Assembly (NCBI GenBank): GCA_003024785.1
Contig: PUQB01000718.1
Span: forward strand, 46,362 to 110,361
DNA length: 64,000 bases
Direction: 5' to 3'
Origin: Selaginella tamariscina
Taxonomy: Eukaryota > Streptophyta > Lycopodiopsida > Selaginellales > Selaginellaceae
Shown: positions 26,301-37,439 of the stretch, one piece after another
How the letters are laid out: each line of letters opens with the position of its first letter
How positions within the stretch are numbered: the stretch's first letter is position 1
Notes under the pieces: model-generated
The model's input: only the letters and a program-made list of their open reading frames with translations
Told to the model about the DNA's origin: nothing
Database searches by the model: none
Translations under genes and position numbers: made by a program

Positions 26301-26411
26301 ATGGAAACATCAATAGAAGATGCAGAAGATCTTGAACCATCTCACAAGCGGCTTAGACCTTCTTCGCCTCACTCAGAAGGTAATAGCGAAGAAGAATTGA
26401 TAATGAATTGA
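23310..26411 (+). CDS. ParB-like / SAM-dependent methyltransferase-like protein (frameshifted)
   Basis: Start ATG at 23,310 (MESSSYSG), then introns of 61 bp (23,333-23,393), 61 bp (24,712-24,772) and 53 bp (25,614-25,666), all GT-AG and frame-keeping. An unrecognised N-terminal domain (23,400-23,830) is followed by a ParB/sulfiredoxin-like domain (about 24,195-24,480): RPLNQERVAELMEKM and YYIISGQHTITAAQRL, compare the ParB pattern ..R..RV..L...I...IISG.HR..AA. A Lys/Ser/Pro linker (24,900-25,020) leads to a C-terminal segment, SQAARSIVNLIRGPHSDAWV in pieces, then FDYCTRGSVLKECYL and FAVEKDKTMVEDL (25,950-26,100). This resembles the SAM-binding end of beta-type amino-methyltransferases. No DPPY-type catalytic motif is visible, so activity is doubtful. 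It ends in an acidic Ser/Glu tail. Several frameshifts occur between 23,830 and 24,560 and one near 25,810. The function is inference. Confidence 0.6.
24727..24745. repeat. Palindrome-like motif inside an intron of the ParB-like gene
   Basis: GGGCGGGATTTATCTCGCC, a variant of the 18-bp palindrome, lies within the 61-bp intron (24,712-24,772), far from the two main clusters. Confidence 0.7.
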
Positions 26412-26700
26412 TAGAGTGAGAATAGTTGTAAATGAGTGTAACATAAGGCATTTTTGTATATTTCTTTTATATTTGTACAGAAAATAAATTCTCAAGGATT
26501 AATGAAGCTTTTAGTTCAAACATGGGTCACACATTAACAAGGTAAATAATATACCTTGATAATTTTAAGGTCAGCTAATTATCATTTTGCAGATGTAATG
26601 AAATAATTGAGAACATGGATTTTCAGCATTGCATGAGGTAAGAGAGGGGTTTGGCGACAATTTCTTGTGCCACATGTCAGAATGACAGAGTTCATGCAGG

Positions 26701-27864
26701 AAATGGATAATAATGCAGCTCAAAACATCGTTACCATGGGGGCCACTTCAGTTTTTCATCATCATTTTTATTGGCTTCAGTTCCGAAATCAATTTCTTCA
26801 GCGCATGCAATATCTGAATCTTGTAAGGATGATGTACAATTAAATGATGAAGGGATAGGCAACGAGATAGTGGCAACGGATAAATGTGAAAGGGAGCAAA
26901 CAAGTGATTTGCAAAGTATTCAAGAGGCAACGCTATCTCATGTTACTCATGGCCATATTGTGTTGTTGGATGTCAATGGTGTTCTGCTTCATCGACAAAG
27001 GCCCGAGGATAGAAAAAAGAAATCAAACAAGGAGATTTCATTCCTTGTCATGGTAAATTTCGATATGATATTATTTTTCGTCCAGGGTTGGATCGTCTCT
27101 TTCAAAAGCTTAAGGAGATGGGTGCGCTTGTGGGGATTTGGTCATGCATGCAGATTCATAACTTAACACCGCTGTTGAATTTACTTAAGAAACATTGTAG
27201 TGTTGCAGAAGAGGTGATTCGTAAAGATTGGATTTTTGACCAGCGAATGTGTTATAAACCTCTCGAATTTCACAATATAAGAAAGGAAAGCAAGCCATAC
27301 TTCTTCAAGAATGAAAGAATAATTGGGACTCATGGGGAGATCAGTCGCTTAAGGATAATGAAGAATGCACATATCTTAGTAGTAGACGACTCTCCTCAGA
27401 AGGCTATGCTCAACCAAAACATTGCTTGTATTCATCCAATCACTTTCGATCCATATTCTGATACCGATATCATGGATGAGCTAGTGAACTACTTGGATAC
27501 GTGCCTCAGAAAGAAGAATCTCGAAAATTTTTGTGAGCAGTATCCACCGTATCATACATTTCCTGAAGCTTTTCTTTCTCGTGATATTGAATTTTATAAA
27601 ATGAAGGATAGCAACCGGGCGCTTTATAATATTATTCTTAAGGAACGTCAGTTTTTAGATGAGCCTTTATGCAGACCTTCTCTTATCACATCTTATGTAT
27701 TAACAAGGATGGCAACTCCCAATTGCATTCGTGAGAGTGTTAAGTGGTGGCAACAACATCAAGATATTGACCAAAATGATTTGATTAATCCGGAGAGTGA
27801 TGATTTAGACAAAATGAGGAGATTTCTCTGTATGGTTAGGAAGAAAGTATTTATAAAAAATTAA
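26701..27864 (+). CDS. FCP1/TIM50-like HAD-superfamily protein (one frameshift)
   Basis: HAD motif I reads LLDVNGVLLHR (about 26,962-26,995); plant FCP1-like proteins of unknown role often have DxN here instead of the DxD of active CTD phosphatases, where the second Asp is the acid/base. After a frame change in an A-rich stretch (27,010-27,035) come FRYDIIFRPGLDRLF and VGIWSCMQIHNLTPLL (motif II region, about 27,125-27,180), then ILVVDDSPQKAMLNQN (motifs III-IV, 27,374-27,420) and the end of the domain near 27,470. A C-terminal extension of about 130 residues ends at 27,864 and is not recognised. The N-terminus upstream of 26,771 is uncertain. It lies downstream of and parallel to the ParB-like gene, so it may be cargo or a functional part of the element. 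Confidence 0.7.
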
Positions 27865-28108
27865 CATGTTGATAAGAAAATGATTTCATTTGTAATTATG
27901 TTTGATAGTATTTCTTCATTATTGTAAACTATTTTTAGAATAATATGAATATTCTAAGTTTAGGAATATTCCTTACTAAGTAAGGTTATTGAAGGATTAA
28001 TTAATTAATTAATTAATATTTAAGGCTTAATTATATTAATTAATTAAATTAATAATTAAAACTTAAGTATTAATTAGTAATTTATTTTATATTCCCATTT
28101 TCACGTAT

Positions 28109-28133
28109 CATGCCCACTTTAGTTACAACATGC
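28109..28133 (-). repeat. Right terminal inverted repeat
   Basis: Minus strand begins GCATGTTGTAACTAAAGTGG and ends GCATG. The target duplication follows at 28,134-28,141. Confidence 0.9.
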
Positions 28134-28141
28134 ATATGTAT

Positions 28142-31100
28142 TCCAATCCTTAGAAACCTCCTTGGATTTTTCTTATCCTTGGCCATGAAACTTTGGATTA
28201 AGCACATATGCCACAAAGTGAAAGGTGCTATGATAATCCCACCACTTATTTGAAATCAATTGGTTCAGCTCGTCATACTTAAGATCATCTTCCTTTAGTT
28301 GATGGATGTTCTCGCTCATCTGGTTCATCTTATCATAGTTTCTACTATGATCCCTTTTTACTTTGGATGTGAACTGTTGTTACCTACTGTACTGTGTTAA
28401 TAAGCCTTAGGTGTAGAAGAAACAGGCCCACTTAGGGTTTCGGGCTTGACCGACGTTCGCGTTATTAGTGCACTTGGATATCTAGTGATGGTCCGGCTAG
28501 GTGTCATTAGGTATTTGTAAGAAACTCTGGCGAAGCTAGCACTTCCATCTAGAAACTCTTACCCTTATTTTCCGTGTCCCAGTTAGGTTTTTAGTGGTTC
28601 CGGTGAGTTCAGCATGTCAGATATGGGTAGAAACACCCTTAGGGTTGACCTAACCCTAGGGTTGCCCTAACCCCACGCCCTAAACCCCTCGGGTTAAGGT
28701 TTAGGGTTAATGAGTCATTAATTAACTCACCAAGTATATTTCCTCTGGGAATGAGATTCAGTGCTAGCCCTTATGTAAACAGAAAAAACAGGGAGGGAGG
28801 GCTTTATCACATAAATAAGGTAGTATGTAGGAGTGAGGGTTCCTGGGTTCATGACTAAGCTCATTACTCTTTTCCCGGTGCAAGCTTTAGCTTGTGTCGT
28901 TAAGGCACAACCCTCTGTTGTGCCGCCCTAACTTCCATATGACAAGGGTACATCCCACCTTCGGGGTAGCTTACCCTTAATGTTCACGAATCCATGCCTG
29001 GGAGGTCCCGTTAGATTGCACGTTCCAAGAGGCAAAGGTAGAGGCTTGTCTCTAGCCTCCTCTCCACGTCAAGCTAGGTGTAGCACTCATGGCCAAGCAA
29101 GGCACATATGTGTCCTTGTCCAACTGTGGGCGTGGATCTTGTTTGACAGGTTCACATTACCTAGTTCTTGAGGGTTCACTGAGGGGTTTTAGAGTTGACA
29201 TTTAGGAGCCACATTTGTGGCACTTGGTGCAACTCTCGAATCTAAGGGCTATGGCATAATAGCCCGCAGTTGTCACATGGAGATGTGACACTGGGCTAGA
29301 CGTACATGATACAATGCCCAAGGCACGCCCTTTGGGGTTGTATCATGGGCTTAAGGGAGGTTAGGTCTCGTACCTAGGTGTGCTTAGGCATACTTGGTTA
29401 GGGGTGTTCTCCTTAGAATCCAGGGGCTAAACAACCTAAGCTTGTTAGCAAGAGCCTTTTCGTGAAACACTCGCAAAGTCATGTACTTAAGGTTATCCAA
29501 ACCTAGCCTTAGGGAGTTTGCTTAGCAGAACATCGTGTTTGACAATGGCGCACATCATGTCCTCACTAAATACTAGTCCTAGGTCTAGGGTATACTTGGC
29601 CACTCAACCCCTAGGGTTAGTCATGGTTCAGGGTACCCCTTATTCCCTAAAGGGTTATACTCCCAGATGAAGGATGATTCCTCAAATGATAAGTGACGAT
29701 GCCTTAACTCTGTCACCGGGGGGTTAGGGCATGAGCCTGTCTAGGTCTACTAGATAGGATCCTAAAGTCTACTCGAGGGTTCAAGGATGGTCATTCTAAG
29801 GGACTTAAGGTAGGACTTTAAGTCTTCTATTTAACTAGGCATCTGAGTTAAACTCTTGGGTTGTCTTGGAAGACTTAGCGTTGCTCACACAAGAAATTGA
29901 CGCCGAAAGGCCACTTGGCGGCTATGTGTTGCATGTGTTAGCCCTCTGGGTTAAAACTCTAACACATCCCCTCATAGACCTCCCAACCACATGCACGTCT
30001 TTGTGAACCATTTGTAGCAAATACATCACCCTCCTCAAAACAACAAGCATGTGTTTAACCTCATCCCATATTTATTGTCAAATACTATCGGTATATGTCT
30101 TAATTCTGGCCTTGCATTATAAGCATCCTTACAAACATATGTTGTAGCTTCGACGAGTGTTGAAATTTAGTGAAACACGATTTAGCAATAACTTTCTTAT
30201 GATGGAGAGATTGGTGGAGCTGAAAAGAAGGATGTAAATCACCAGATGTGAATAGTTTCGGAGGAAGCCAACAAGAGCTTTCTCCTCATCTAGAAGCCCA
30301 ACCATTCATGGTAGTTTTGTGAAATCTTAAGAATGTTATTTAAATAATGAGCGAAGCAAGAAGCCACACAATCTTTGGCCTCCCCCTAGAATCTTGGTAG
30401 CAATCCTATTTGAAGCTTCGCTATCCGTGACAACAAGAAGAACATTTTCCTCTTCGAAATCTCGATATCTCTCCCATGTTGTAAAGACATTATCGGCAAT
30501 CTTCTTGTTAAAAGATGTATCAATGGCCTCAAGGAAAGTCAATTGTCCTTTGCTATGTGCAACAAGCCCATGATATGATAATTCCTTGTGTCGTTCCATG
30601 CATCAACGACAAGAGTAACCCCATATTCTTCTAGTGTGCCTTACCTTGGCAAGTTGAACATTGAGACTGGTTTTCTCCGCTTGTAATAATTACTCTCGCA
30701 ATGCCATCTCTATTGGAAAGTCATAGGGAATCCCATGCCTTGCAATTTATTATACCATTTCCTTGAAATGATGAGAATGAGCTTTCACAAAAATATGTGC
30801 TCGTTCTAAAATTGTTCGATGTCTATATCCATTACTTTTTTTTTTTGAATCAAGGGAGTCCTTAATTCCCTACTGTCATTGTGAAAAACCTAGAAATCCC
30901 TTTTATAGAATTGTTGCTTGGTGTAGAACTTTAGGAAGCAACGAAATTCTCACCTTCATTATGGTTTCCTGCTCTGATGTCTTCTAGCCAAACTTGGTCA
31001 TCAATGGTTTTGACCATCTCCTAAGCTGCTATCTTTTCTTTGCTGAAATGACATCACAACTTAAAATGTGAGTTTCCCCTATGAGATGCTCCCTAATATG

Positions 31101-31200
31101 TTATACACCTAAAACTTTGTCTCTTAATGAACACCACTTACAAGACTAGCGTCAATGCCCATTATGATAGTTTCATTTGATCACCAAGAATCACTCTTCC
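28142..31200 (-). pseudogene. hAT transposase relic, main part (block A), with solo LTR inside
   Basis: Continuation of the relic at 13,840-14,280. On the minus strand, about 30,336-30,599 reads GLVAHSKGQLTFLEAIDTSF, NVFTTWERY and EEENVLLVVTDSEASNRIATKIL, which matches the DUF659 part of hAT transposases (VxTDNAxN pattern). It is followed by an ILKDFTKLPWM-like piece near 30,310. Upstream coding parts lie at 30,650-31,200 (IMTINVDASLVSGV). The relic is interrupted by the LTR at 28,331-29,964. Several frame changes make it non-functional. Block B 55,225-56,690 is the closest relative. Confidence 0.7.
28331..29964 (+). mobile_element. Solo LTR of a chromovirus-related element
   Basis: A 1.63-kb insertion absent from block B. 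Its ends resemble those of the LTRs at 3,037 and 9,390 read in the opposite direction (CATAGTTTCTACTATG... to ...TAAAACTCTAACA). It is flanked by CATCT (28,326-28,330) and CATCC (29,965-29,969), a near-perfect 5-bp duplication. It also contains the telomere-like CCTAACCC tract (about 28,640-28,710) and the CCC/TTT-bounded hairpin region. No coding sequence is present. It is older than the chromovirus copies at the left of the window, judging by its greater divergence. Confidence 0.8.
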
Positions 31201-31399
31201 CACCATGGATGTTGCCTTGTTAATGCAATCCTCTAGCTTTTGGCTCCCAAATGCCATTGCCCAATTTTTTCTAGCCTACCTCCAAAATCAGCCACAATTG
31301 CTTGGGATGACACCTTGTTGCCGCTGCTACTCCAAGCACATGCATTGCTGCAATCCCCAAAACACCATAGCACCGCCCAACCCTAGGCGGTAGCCCTCT

Positions 31400-33760
31400 C
31401 CTTAAGAAAGAACCATGCTCACTTTAAGCTACAATGCCTTTGATATCCACTTTATACAATTCACCACTGTCATGGCTCTTTTACATATCCTCCACCCATT
31501 TACCCCTTATAATCACAAACTTTATTAACAAAAATATAAAAACATTATTAGTTGATTATTACAATAACTTACCTATATTATTATGTACTTTAAATTATAT
31601 AATAATGCCCACACAACATAATTTACAACTATATTATATGTAATAATAAATATTAAAAAAAAACATATTAATTAAGTAGAGCTTACCAGTGTTAATATCG
31701 ATAAAATTGCAAATTTAACTTGAATAATTTGAAAGAAGAGTTGGCAAAATAATTAAAAATAAAACATAGCTCCAATTTTTAAAACATACCCACCTCAGCT
31801 TCAGATTTCTCATAACACAAGTCCAAAACAAGGCGCTCCATGAAAACCCTACTCAAAGCAATTAGTTTCCATTTGAGGGCTAAAAGTAAATCTAAAAATT
31901 CTAAATAATGAGACCATCTCAACCGTCCAATTGCTCCTAGATTGACGGTGGCGCCAAATAGACTTGTACATGGAAGAACACAGCTGGAGACAAGCACTTG
32001 GCAAGATAAGGCTCTTTAACCAAAAGATTTTGTGTTCTTTTGTATGGCAGAGAAAGAACATTCATGCTGGTATGACCTAGATTTAGGAAATTCTTCCGAT
32101 GAATTTTCTTATGTTTTTTTTAATTCTAGGTCGATTTGTGAAAAATCCCAATTTTTTATATGTATCTCTATCAAAAATCATGCATTTTTCAAAAATCCAA
32201 ACATTTGGTTATGAAAAATTATTTTCTTGATAGAACACAATCCCTGGTAAACACGGTGTTTTAACCGTGTTTCAAATCATGTTTTACCATGTTAATGCAC
32301 ACACTCTGTGTTAAAGCGGCTTGTAGTTGTGTTTGCCAAACCACAGCGACACGCCGTGGTTCATGCCGTGTTTTTGGAGCTATGATACATATGTGTTACC
32401 ATAGACTTAAAGCTTGTTCTCCAAGTATCCACATATTACTAGAAAAAATAAATACTTAGCTCTTTTAATTAATCGGTCTCTGAAAGAATGTAAAAGATGA
32501 GTATAAAAGAGACTAATCAAGTGGGAAGGTTATTCCAATACATACAATCGATACAAAAATAATAAGAACACCAACCTTCTGGGAGAGAATTCCATTGTTC
32601 TGGGAAGCATGTAGGAGGGACAGGTTAGGAAGCATAATAAGAACGAGCAGACAGTTTCCCAAAAGGCATGTACGTCAGTCAAAAACAGGTTTGTCCACGG
32701 TGAGTACCCCAATTGTTTTCTTCATTAATTTGTAACTCAAACACGGTTTGCGTAGGTATTCATAAAGGGAGCAGTGTCGAACTTCCGACCCAAGAAAAAT
32801 ACAATGTTTGTGGTGCTCAATAAATGTATAATATTATTCACAACTTATATACTATTAAATGTGATATTCTTACCTCTGTTTTTGTTGTTGATTTATCTCT
32901 TTTCTGTGTCCCATAATTGTTAGCACTTTCGCTGGTTAGATCAATGAACTTAAGCAGGTGAAATAATATTTTCTTAAACGCTTGTGTTAATTTCTTTTCC
33001 ATGTTAATACCGCCAAAACCCTTTCCTGAATCACCATGGTTGCACCCACTGGTACCTTTAGCTGTACATTGGTGCTCTTGTAAAAACTAACTACTTCTCC
33101 TTTAACGAGAGAATTGTACTCTTGATATGACTTACTAATCAAAAATACTTAAACATGTGAAGCTCACTTTTATGTTAAAGCTCTGGCACGTAATAAGTTG
33201 TGATTAAGTATGTTTGAAGGATAAGTCTTATGATGAACATCTTAAACATTGTTTTTCTTTGTTACCTCCATGTATCCATAATTTCATCTTTTTGTGATAT
33301 TGGAGTTTATCTTCAATCTTATAAAATTGTATAATTAAATTTAATAAGTAATAAACTTAACTAACTTATAAGTTTTAATGTTCTAAATGTGCCTACATGA
33401 TGCTAAGGTTTTTGTTTATTATTGTTGCACAAGAACCTACACAATTATTATTAATTTAAAAGATTAAGCAATAAAATAATAACTTAATTATGACTTTCTT
33501 TTACTTCTTAAATTATAACTTTTAATAATTTGTTTAAGATCTTACAATATTACTTATGGGTTTCTAAATGTTACTCTCTCTTGAGTGTCGTCTTGAATAT
33601 ACTCTTTAACACCCTATAAAACAAACATTGTACCTATTTACTATTAACAAGGTTAAGTTATAACTTTTTAATTATGTTCCATGTTATTAAAATTGATCCA
33701 TGCTGAAAATGTGTGTAATGTGTGTTACCTTACATTTACATGCCCTAATTTATAATGAAC
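31400..33760. other. AT-rich segment without recognisable gene
   Basis: 2.4 kb present in block A but not in block B, where the hAT relic passes within some 40 bp into the thioesterase 5' region. A short stretch (32,245-32,370) holds repeated GTGTT/AACAC words (CACGGTGTTTTAACCGTGTT) that could be part of a small palindromic element. No protein similarity was found. Confidence 0.5.
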
Positions 33761-33779
33761 CATCAAACGCTGCTATTAA

Positions 33780-34840
33780 TTGTAAGTTTAGATTTCAAAG
33801 TGTGGAGATGCCCAGGAACAGAAATGATTTATTTCAAATAGGCATCCGCAACAGACTAAGAAGACGTTCAAGAAAATCTCATGCAAGGGTGCTATCTCTT
33901 AAAACATGGTGATACATGATTTTACTGTGAATTTACATCTATACGGAGCTAATCCAATTCCGAATATTTGATAGCGCAGTAGAGACTAAGATGTATTCGT
34001 GGAACTCCCTCGTTTTAACATATACATTAAAGGACATTTGACGGAATGCCGGAGACAGATGCTGCCTCCTGGATGGCAAGCAATCCTATCTTTCACATGT
34101 CTTAGAGACAGTGAGAATGTCTACTGTGAAGGAACATTCGCTCATGGACATACTCATTTTTCAATGACCAGCTGTAGCAAGGGAGGATTATAATTTAACA
34201 TTAGATACATGCATGTGTAGTATGGATGTGAGTGTATCATACATGGTATGAAGTAGCAAATATATGTGCACACATGTATATAAATATATTTTATAATATA
34301 TTGAAATTGGCATTAATTAATAACTAATTATCTTGAAATTGCATATCTTGTTCTTTTATTATTGAATATTGAATATTGAATATTATAGTTATTGTTTAAA
34401 TCTTATAAAATGCTAAAACTTCAGTTTCAACACTCATCTGAATTTACCAGTTATATATCCTATGTTGGTCCTAAGATTTATAGAATATACATGATTATGT
34501 GTTATATTGAAATGTTTCAGCCAGATAGAGATTAATACGTGTCATATTAACTAATTAAGAATTAATATGCAACAAAACATTTTTCCAGTGGCCAGAATTT
34601 ACAGTTACGCATGACATGTCATAAGGATACTGTATTCATTGAACATTTTCATCTTTCGGTGTATTAATTCGTAGTCCCTGTTTAAAATAACATTCGAGAG
34701 GTCATCATACTCAAAAATCAATTATTTTTGTGTCATACTTTACAACCATAGAACATGAACACGAGGTCCTCGTGAAGTTGAAGGCAATCTTAAAGTATAT
34801 ATCAGCTATGAAGTACATATTAAGATCCAGGCAGGTTTGC
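33780..34840 (+). other. Conserved upstream region of thioesterase copy A
   Basis: Closely matches 56,690-57,790 in block B. It includes short open stretches (33,780-33,912 and 33,999-34,193) preserved in both copies, but neither shows a family I recognise. They may be decayed 5' exons or promoter and leader DNA. Confidence 0.5.
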
Positions 34841-34862
34841 TAAGAATTTGCAGCACGTCCAT

Positions 34863-36207
34863 ATGTGTATCCCAGTTTTTGCATCTTCTTATATCTCCTA
34901 CCATTTTGCGTATCCTGGGTTAAAATCTACATGTAACATGGCATTAACTTCACAGAGCAGCAATTTAATAGTAGAATCACCTCCCATTAACAATGCAGAC
35001 ATTATGATAAAGCCAAGTATTACTAAAACTTACAGAGGGAAGTTTGTAATTCGTAGTTATGAAGTCGGTGTAGATCGCAAACATCAATCCTAACAATAGC
35101 TCGTTTGTTACAGGTGAGTCTCTTATTCATATAAACTTAATTAATGAATGTATTTCATTATTAGAATGTGTAATAATCTTATATTTGTGTTCATTGTGTT
35201 AGTTAAGTTTATTCTGTATTGCAGGAAGTGGCTGTCAACCATACAGATGCAACCTGGTCTACTGAAGGGCCTAACGGTGGTTTTGGACTCAGTGCAGGCA
35301 TGCTTAAACATGGGTTGATATGGGTGTTTAAAAATCTACACATAGAGGTTGAGGAGTTCCCTCTCTGGTGAGAAATTTATAAATATATATTTATGTTTTT
35401 GTAACTCGATATTAATTTTCAGGAAAGATACTATAGAGATCGAGACATGGTGGCAGTTACAATTAGGAAAGACAGTTGGAAAAGAATGGATCATTAGAAA
35501 CCCAATGACTAACAAGCTATTTGCAAGAGCAACAAGGTGTATATATGTGTGTGTGTGCGCTTACAAAATGATAATCAAGGTTTCTTTACAGTTCAATGTT
35601 GATGATTAACAAGTCGACTAGACGACTTTGTATGCCCTTAGAATGTCTAAATGAGATCACTCAGTTCTTTTTAGATCCTCCAAGGTACAGAAGAAGAGAA
35701 AAATTGTGTCTAAAATGAATAATTATGTCTTATGGCACAGGTTTGTGTTTGAGAAGAATTCACCCCTTGAAAACTTCAAGCTGGAAAAATACGACCACAT
35801 TAAACATGGAATTAAGGTATGAAATGCTTCCTTATTCAGAGAACTTCCGCTGATCTGGAGTTTCCAGCCCATGGCTGAAGACATTGATATGAATAACCAC
35901 GTCAATAATGTGTCCTACATCAGCTGGCTGCTTCAGGTATATATATATACACACATGATGATATATAGTTTCTTTGACATTTACATAAATATGTCAGGGG
36001 TTACCGATTGAGTTGCAAAAGGCATGTCAGTTGAAATCTATCTCTCTAGAGTTAAAACGAGAGTGCATGCAAGACGATGAAATTATGTCAAAGTCTTATT
36101 GCTGCCGTCCTGTCTCTTCTTCTTTGCTAGATTTTAATCATGTATTAGAACTAGCTCGAGATGGTAAAAGAGTTTGCTATGGAAGAACAACATGGGAGAG
36201 AAAATGA
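34863..36207 (+). pseudogene. Acyl-ACP thioesterase (FAT family), copy A, nearly intact
   Basis: FAT enzymes hydrolyse acyl-ACP in the plastid and release fatty acids. Seven exons are separated by GT-AG introns, 35,114-35,224 and then four of 55-61 bp, all in correct phase. Motifs: YRGKFVIRSYEVGVDRK (near 35,040-35,075), EVAVNHTDATWSTEG (35,225), HGLIWVFKNLHIEVEEFPLW, KDTIEIETWWQLQLGKTVGK, SMLMINKSTRRL, then DMNNHVNNVSYISWLLQ (35,890-35,936) and KRECMQDDE (36,057-36,085). The Asn-x-His and the Cys/Glu region of the FAT active site are kept. Two lesions: a single-base loss near 35,078 just before the LLQ exon end, and an in-frame TGA at 35,820-35,822, which copy B shares. The N-terminus is Ser-rich, as in a plastid transit peptide. 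A sequencing error could explain the first lesion but hardly the shared stop. Confidence 0.85.
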
Positions 36208-36229
36208 ACTAGGATGTGGGGATTTTGCA

Positions 36230-37430
36230 TAATGGGGATCATTTGCCTGAATTGTTCTTAGAACTGTGAGAACTTAATTAATTAAAAAACTATTTTATCA
36301 TTAAAATAAACAAGACAAGCTTGGCTATCCTTCATGTTTAACACTCGGAATATTATAAATATAATTATACATATTCATATGAAAAAGATTAAGGTATTAT
36401 ATTGAAAATAAAATATGTAAATAAAAATTAATAAATATGATTAACTTACATATATAGGTATGTAATTAATACATATAGTACATTTAATGTATTATCAAGG
36501 AAAACATTGAATTCCTTGTGTGTGTGTGTATTGTAAATATGTATTCTTTTAGTAAGATCAATATTTTAATTTTGTTTTTAGTTTGTGTAATTACTAATTA
36601 CTCTGTATTTATAAACACATAAATGTTATGTGTATATATAATAATTATATATAATAGTTTAATTCTTTATTACTTACCTTGCAAATATTATGTATAATTA
36701 TTAATAACGTTGTTTGTTTTTATACATATATGTATGTTACATTATATGTATTGCCACTTTGAAGTTCCGATTAGTTATATAAAGATGTAGAAAATACTCA
36801 ATTAAAGCTTACCCCATATTTTATTTAAACATTATTTAATAAATGAAAGGCTTTTAGGTAAATGCATATTCTCTGGGTTTTTCATCACACATTTTTCCTG
36901 GATAGCAACTAATCAAGTTTTAATATAATCATGATTAACATTAACATGAACTCTTCCACACACACACACACTTGTTGCACCACTACTCACACACACACTC
37001 TTGTAGTGTAACTGTCCATATGCATGCCACACACACACTTGTAGTGTAACTGTCCATATACATGCACACACACTTGTAATGTCATTGTTCACACACTTGT
37101 AATGCCATTGCTTGTAGCAATAAATAGAATAATTGTATATTGCTTATATATATTATTAGTTATTATTATTTCTTATGTGTAATGTGTGCTTGTAACATTG
37201 TGTAACTACAAGTGAGTGTGTGGGGGAAGTGGCATTATAAGTGTATGTGTGTGTGGACAATGGCGTTACAAGTGCATGTGTGGACGTATTATACAAATGT
37301 GTGTGTGCTCGAACAATTTAGGGTTTAGGGTTGTCTATATGTACGTGTGTTCACACCACACACTCCACACACATTGCCCACACACAATGTTGATGCAGGG
37401 CACTACAGGTGTGTGTGGATAGTGGCTAAT
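36230..37430. repeat. 3' flank of copy A with CACACA / TGTAGTGTAAC repeats
   Basis: AT-rich DNA shared with 62,360-63,340. From 36,957 to 37,110, words CACACACACTTGTAGTGTAACTGTCC recur, and 37,195-37,410 holds their near-inverse (GTGTGTGG...). No gene. Confidence 0.7.
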
Positions 37431-37439
37431 GTTGAATAA

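Larger units (their letters stand above)
14281..28133. mobile_element. 13.85-kb TIR DNA transposon with DUF7869 protein, ParB/methyltransferase-like and HAD-like genes
   Basis: The ends match as inverted repeats: 14,281 starts GCAAGTTGTAACTAAAATGG and 28,133 on the minus strand starts GCATGTTGTAACTAAAGTGG, with 23 of the first 25 bases equal. The 8-bp duplication ATATGTAT flanks it, and the paralogous block B holds the unoccupied site. Inside are a DUF7869-type gene (minus, 14,868-17,368), palindrome clusters (17,455-17,840 and 21,445-22,975), AT-rich tandem and microsatellite DNA, a ParB-like/methyltransferase-like gene (plus, 23,310-26,411) and an FCP1-like gene (plus, about 26,700-27,864). 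An 8-bp duplication occurs in hAT and a few other superfamilies, but these ends and genes do not look like hAT. Each gene has frameshifts, so this copy is probably no longer autonomous. Confidence 0.88.

Noticed and set aside
23310-26411. Bacterial or phage contamination, suggested by the ParB-like domain
   Set aside because: The gene has GT-AG introns of plant size and lies between matched TIRs in a locus with an empty paralogous site.
14281-28133. Assignment of the large element to hAT because of its 8-bp duplication
   Set aside because: The ends (GCAWGTTG) do not look like hAT ends (usually CAGGG or TAGGG), and the coding content lacks hAT domains. The hAT sequence here is the older host into which it inserted.
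14281-28133. Helitron, because of captured host-like genes
   Set aside because: There are clear terminal inverted repeats and a target duplication, and no Rep/helicase sequence.
31205-31393. Small Cys-rich protein gene
   Set aside because: The open stretch is antisense to the end of the hAT relic, is not kept in block B, and has no signal peptide or regular Cys spacing.
35823-35845. 23-bp intron removing the shared thioesterase stop (GTATGA...TTCAG)
   Set aside because: It is too short for a spliceosomal intron in plants, and splicing it would leave the downstream motif out of frame; an in-frame TGA in a decayed gene is simpler. Kept only as a question for RNA data.
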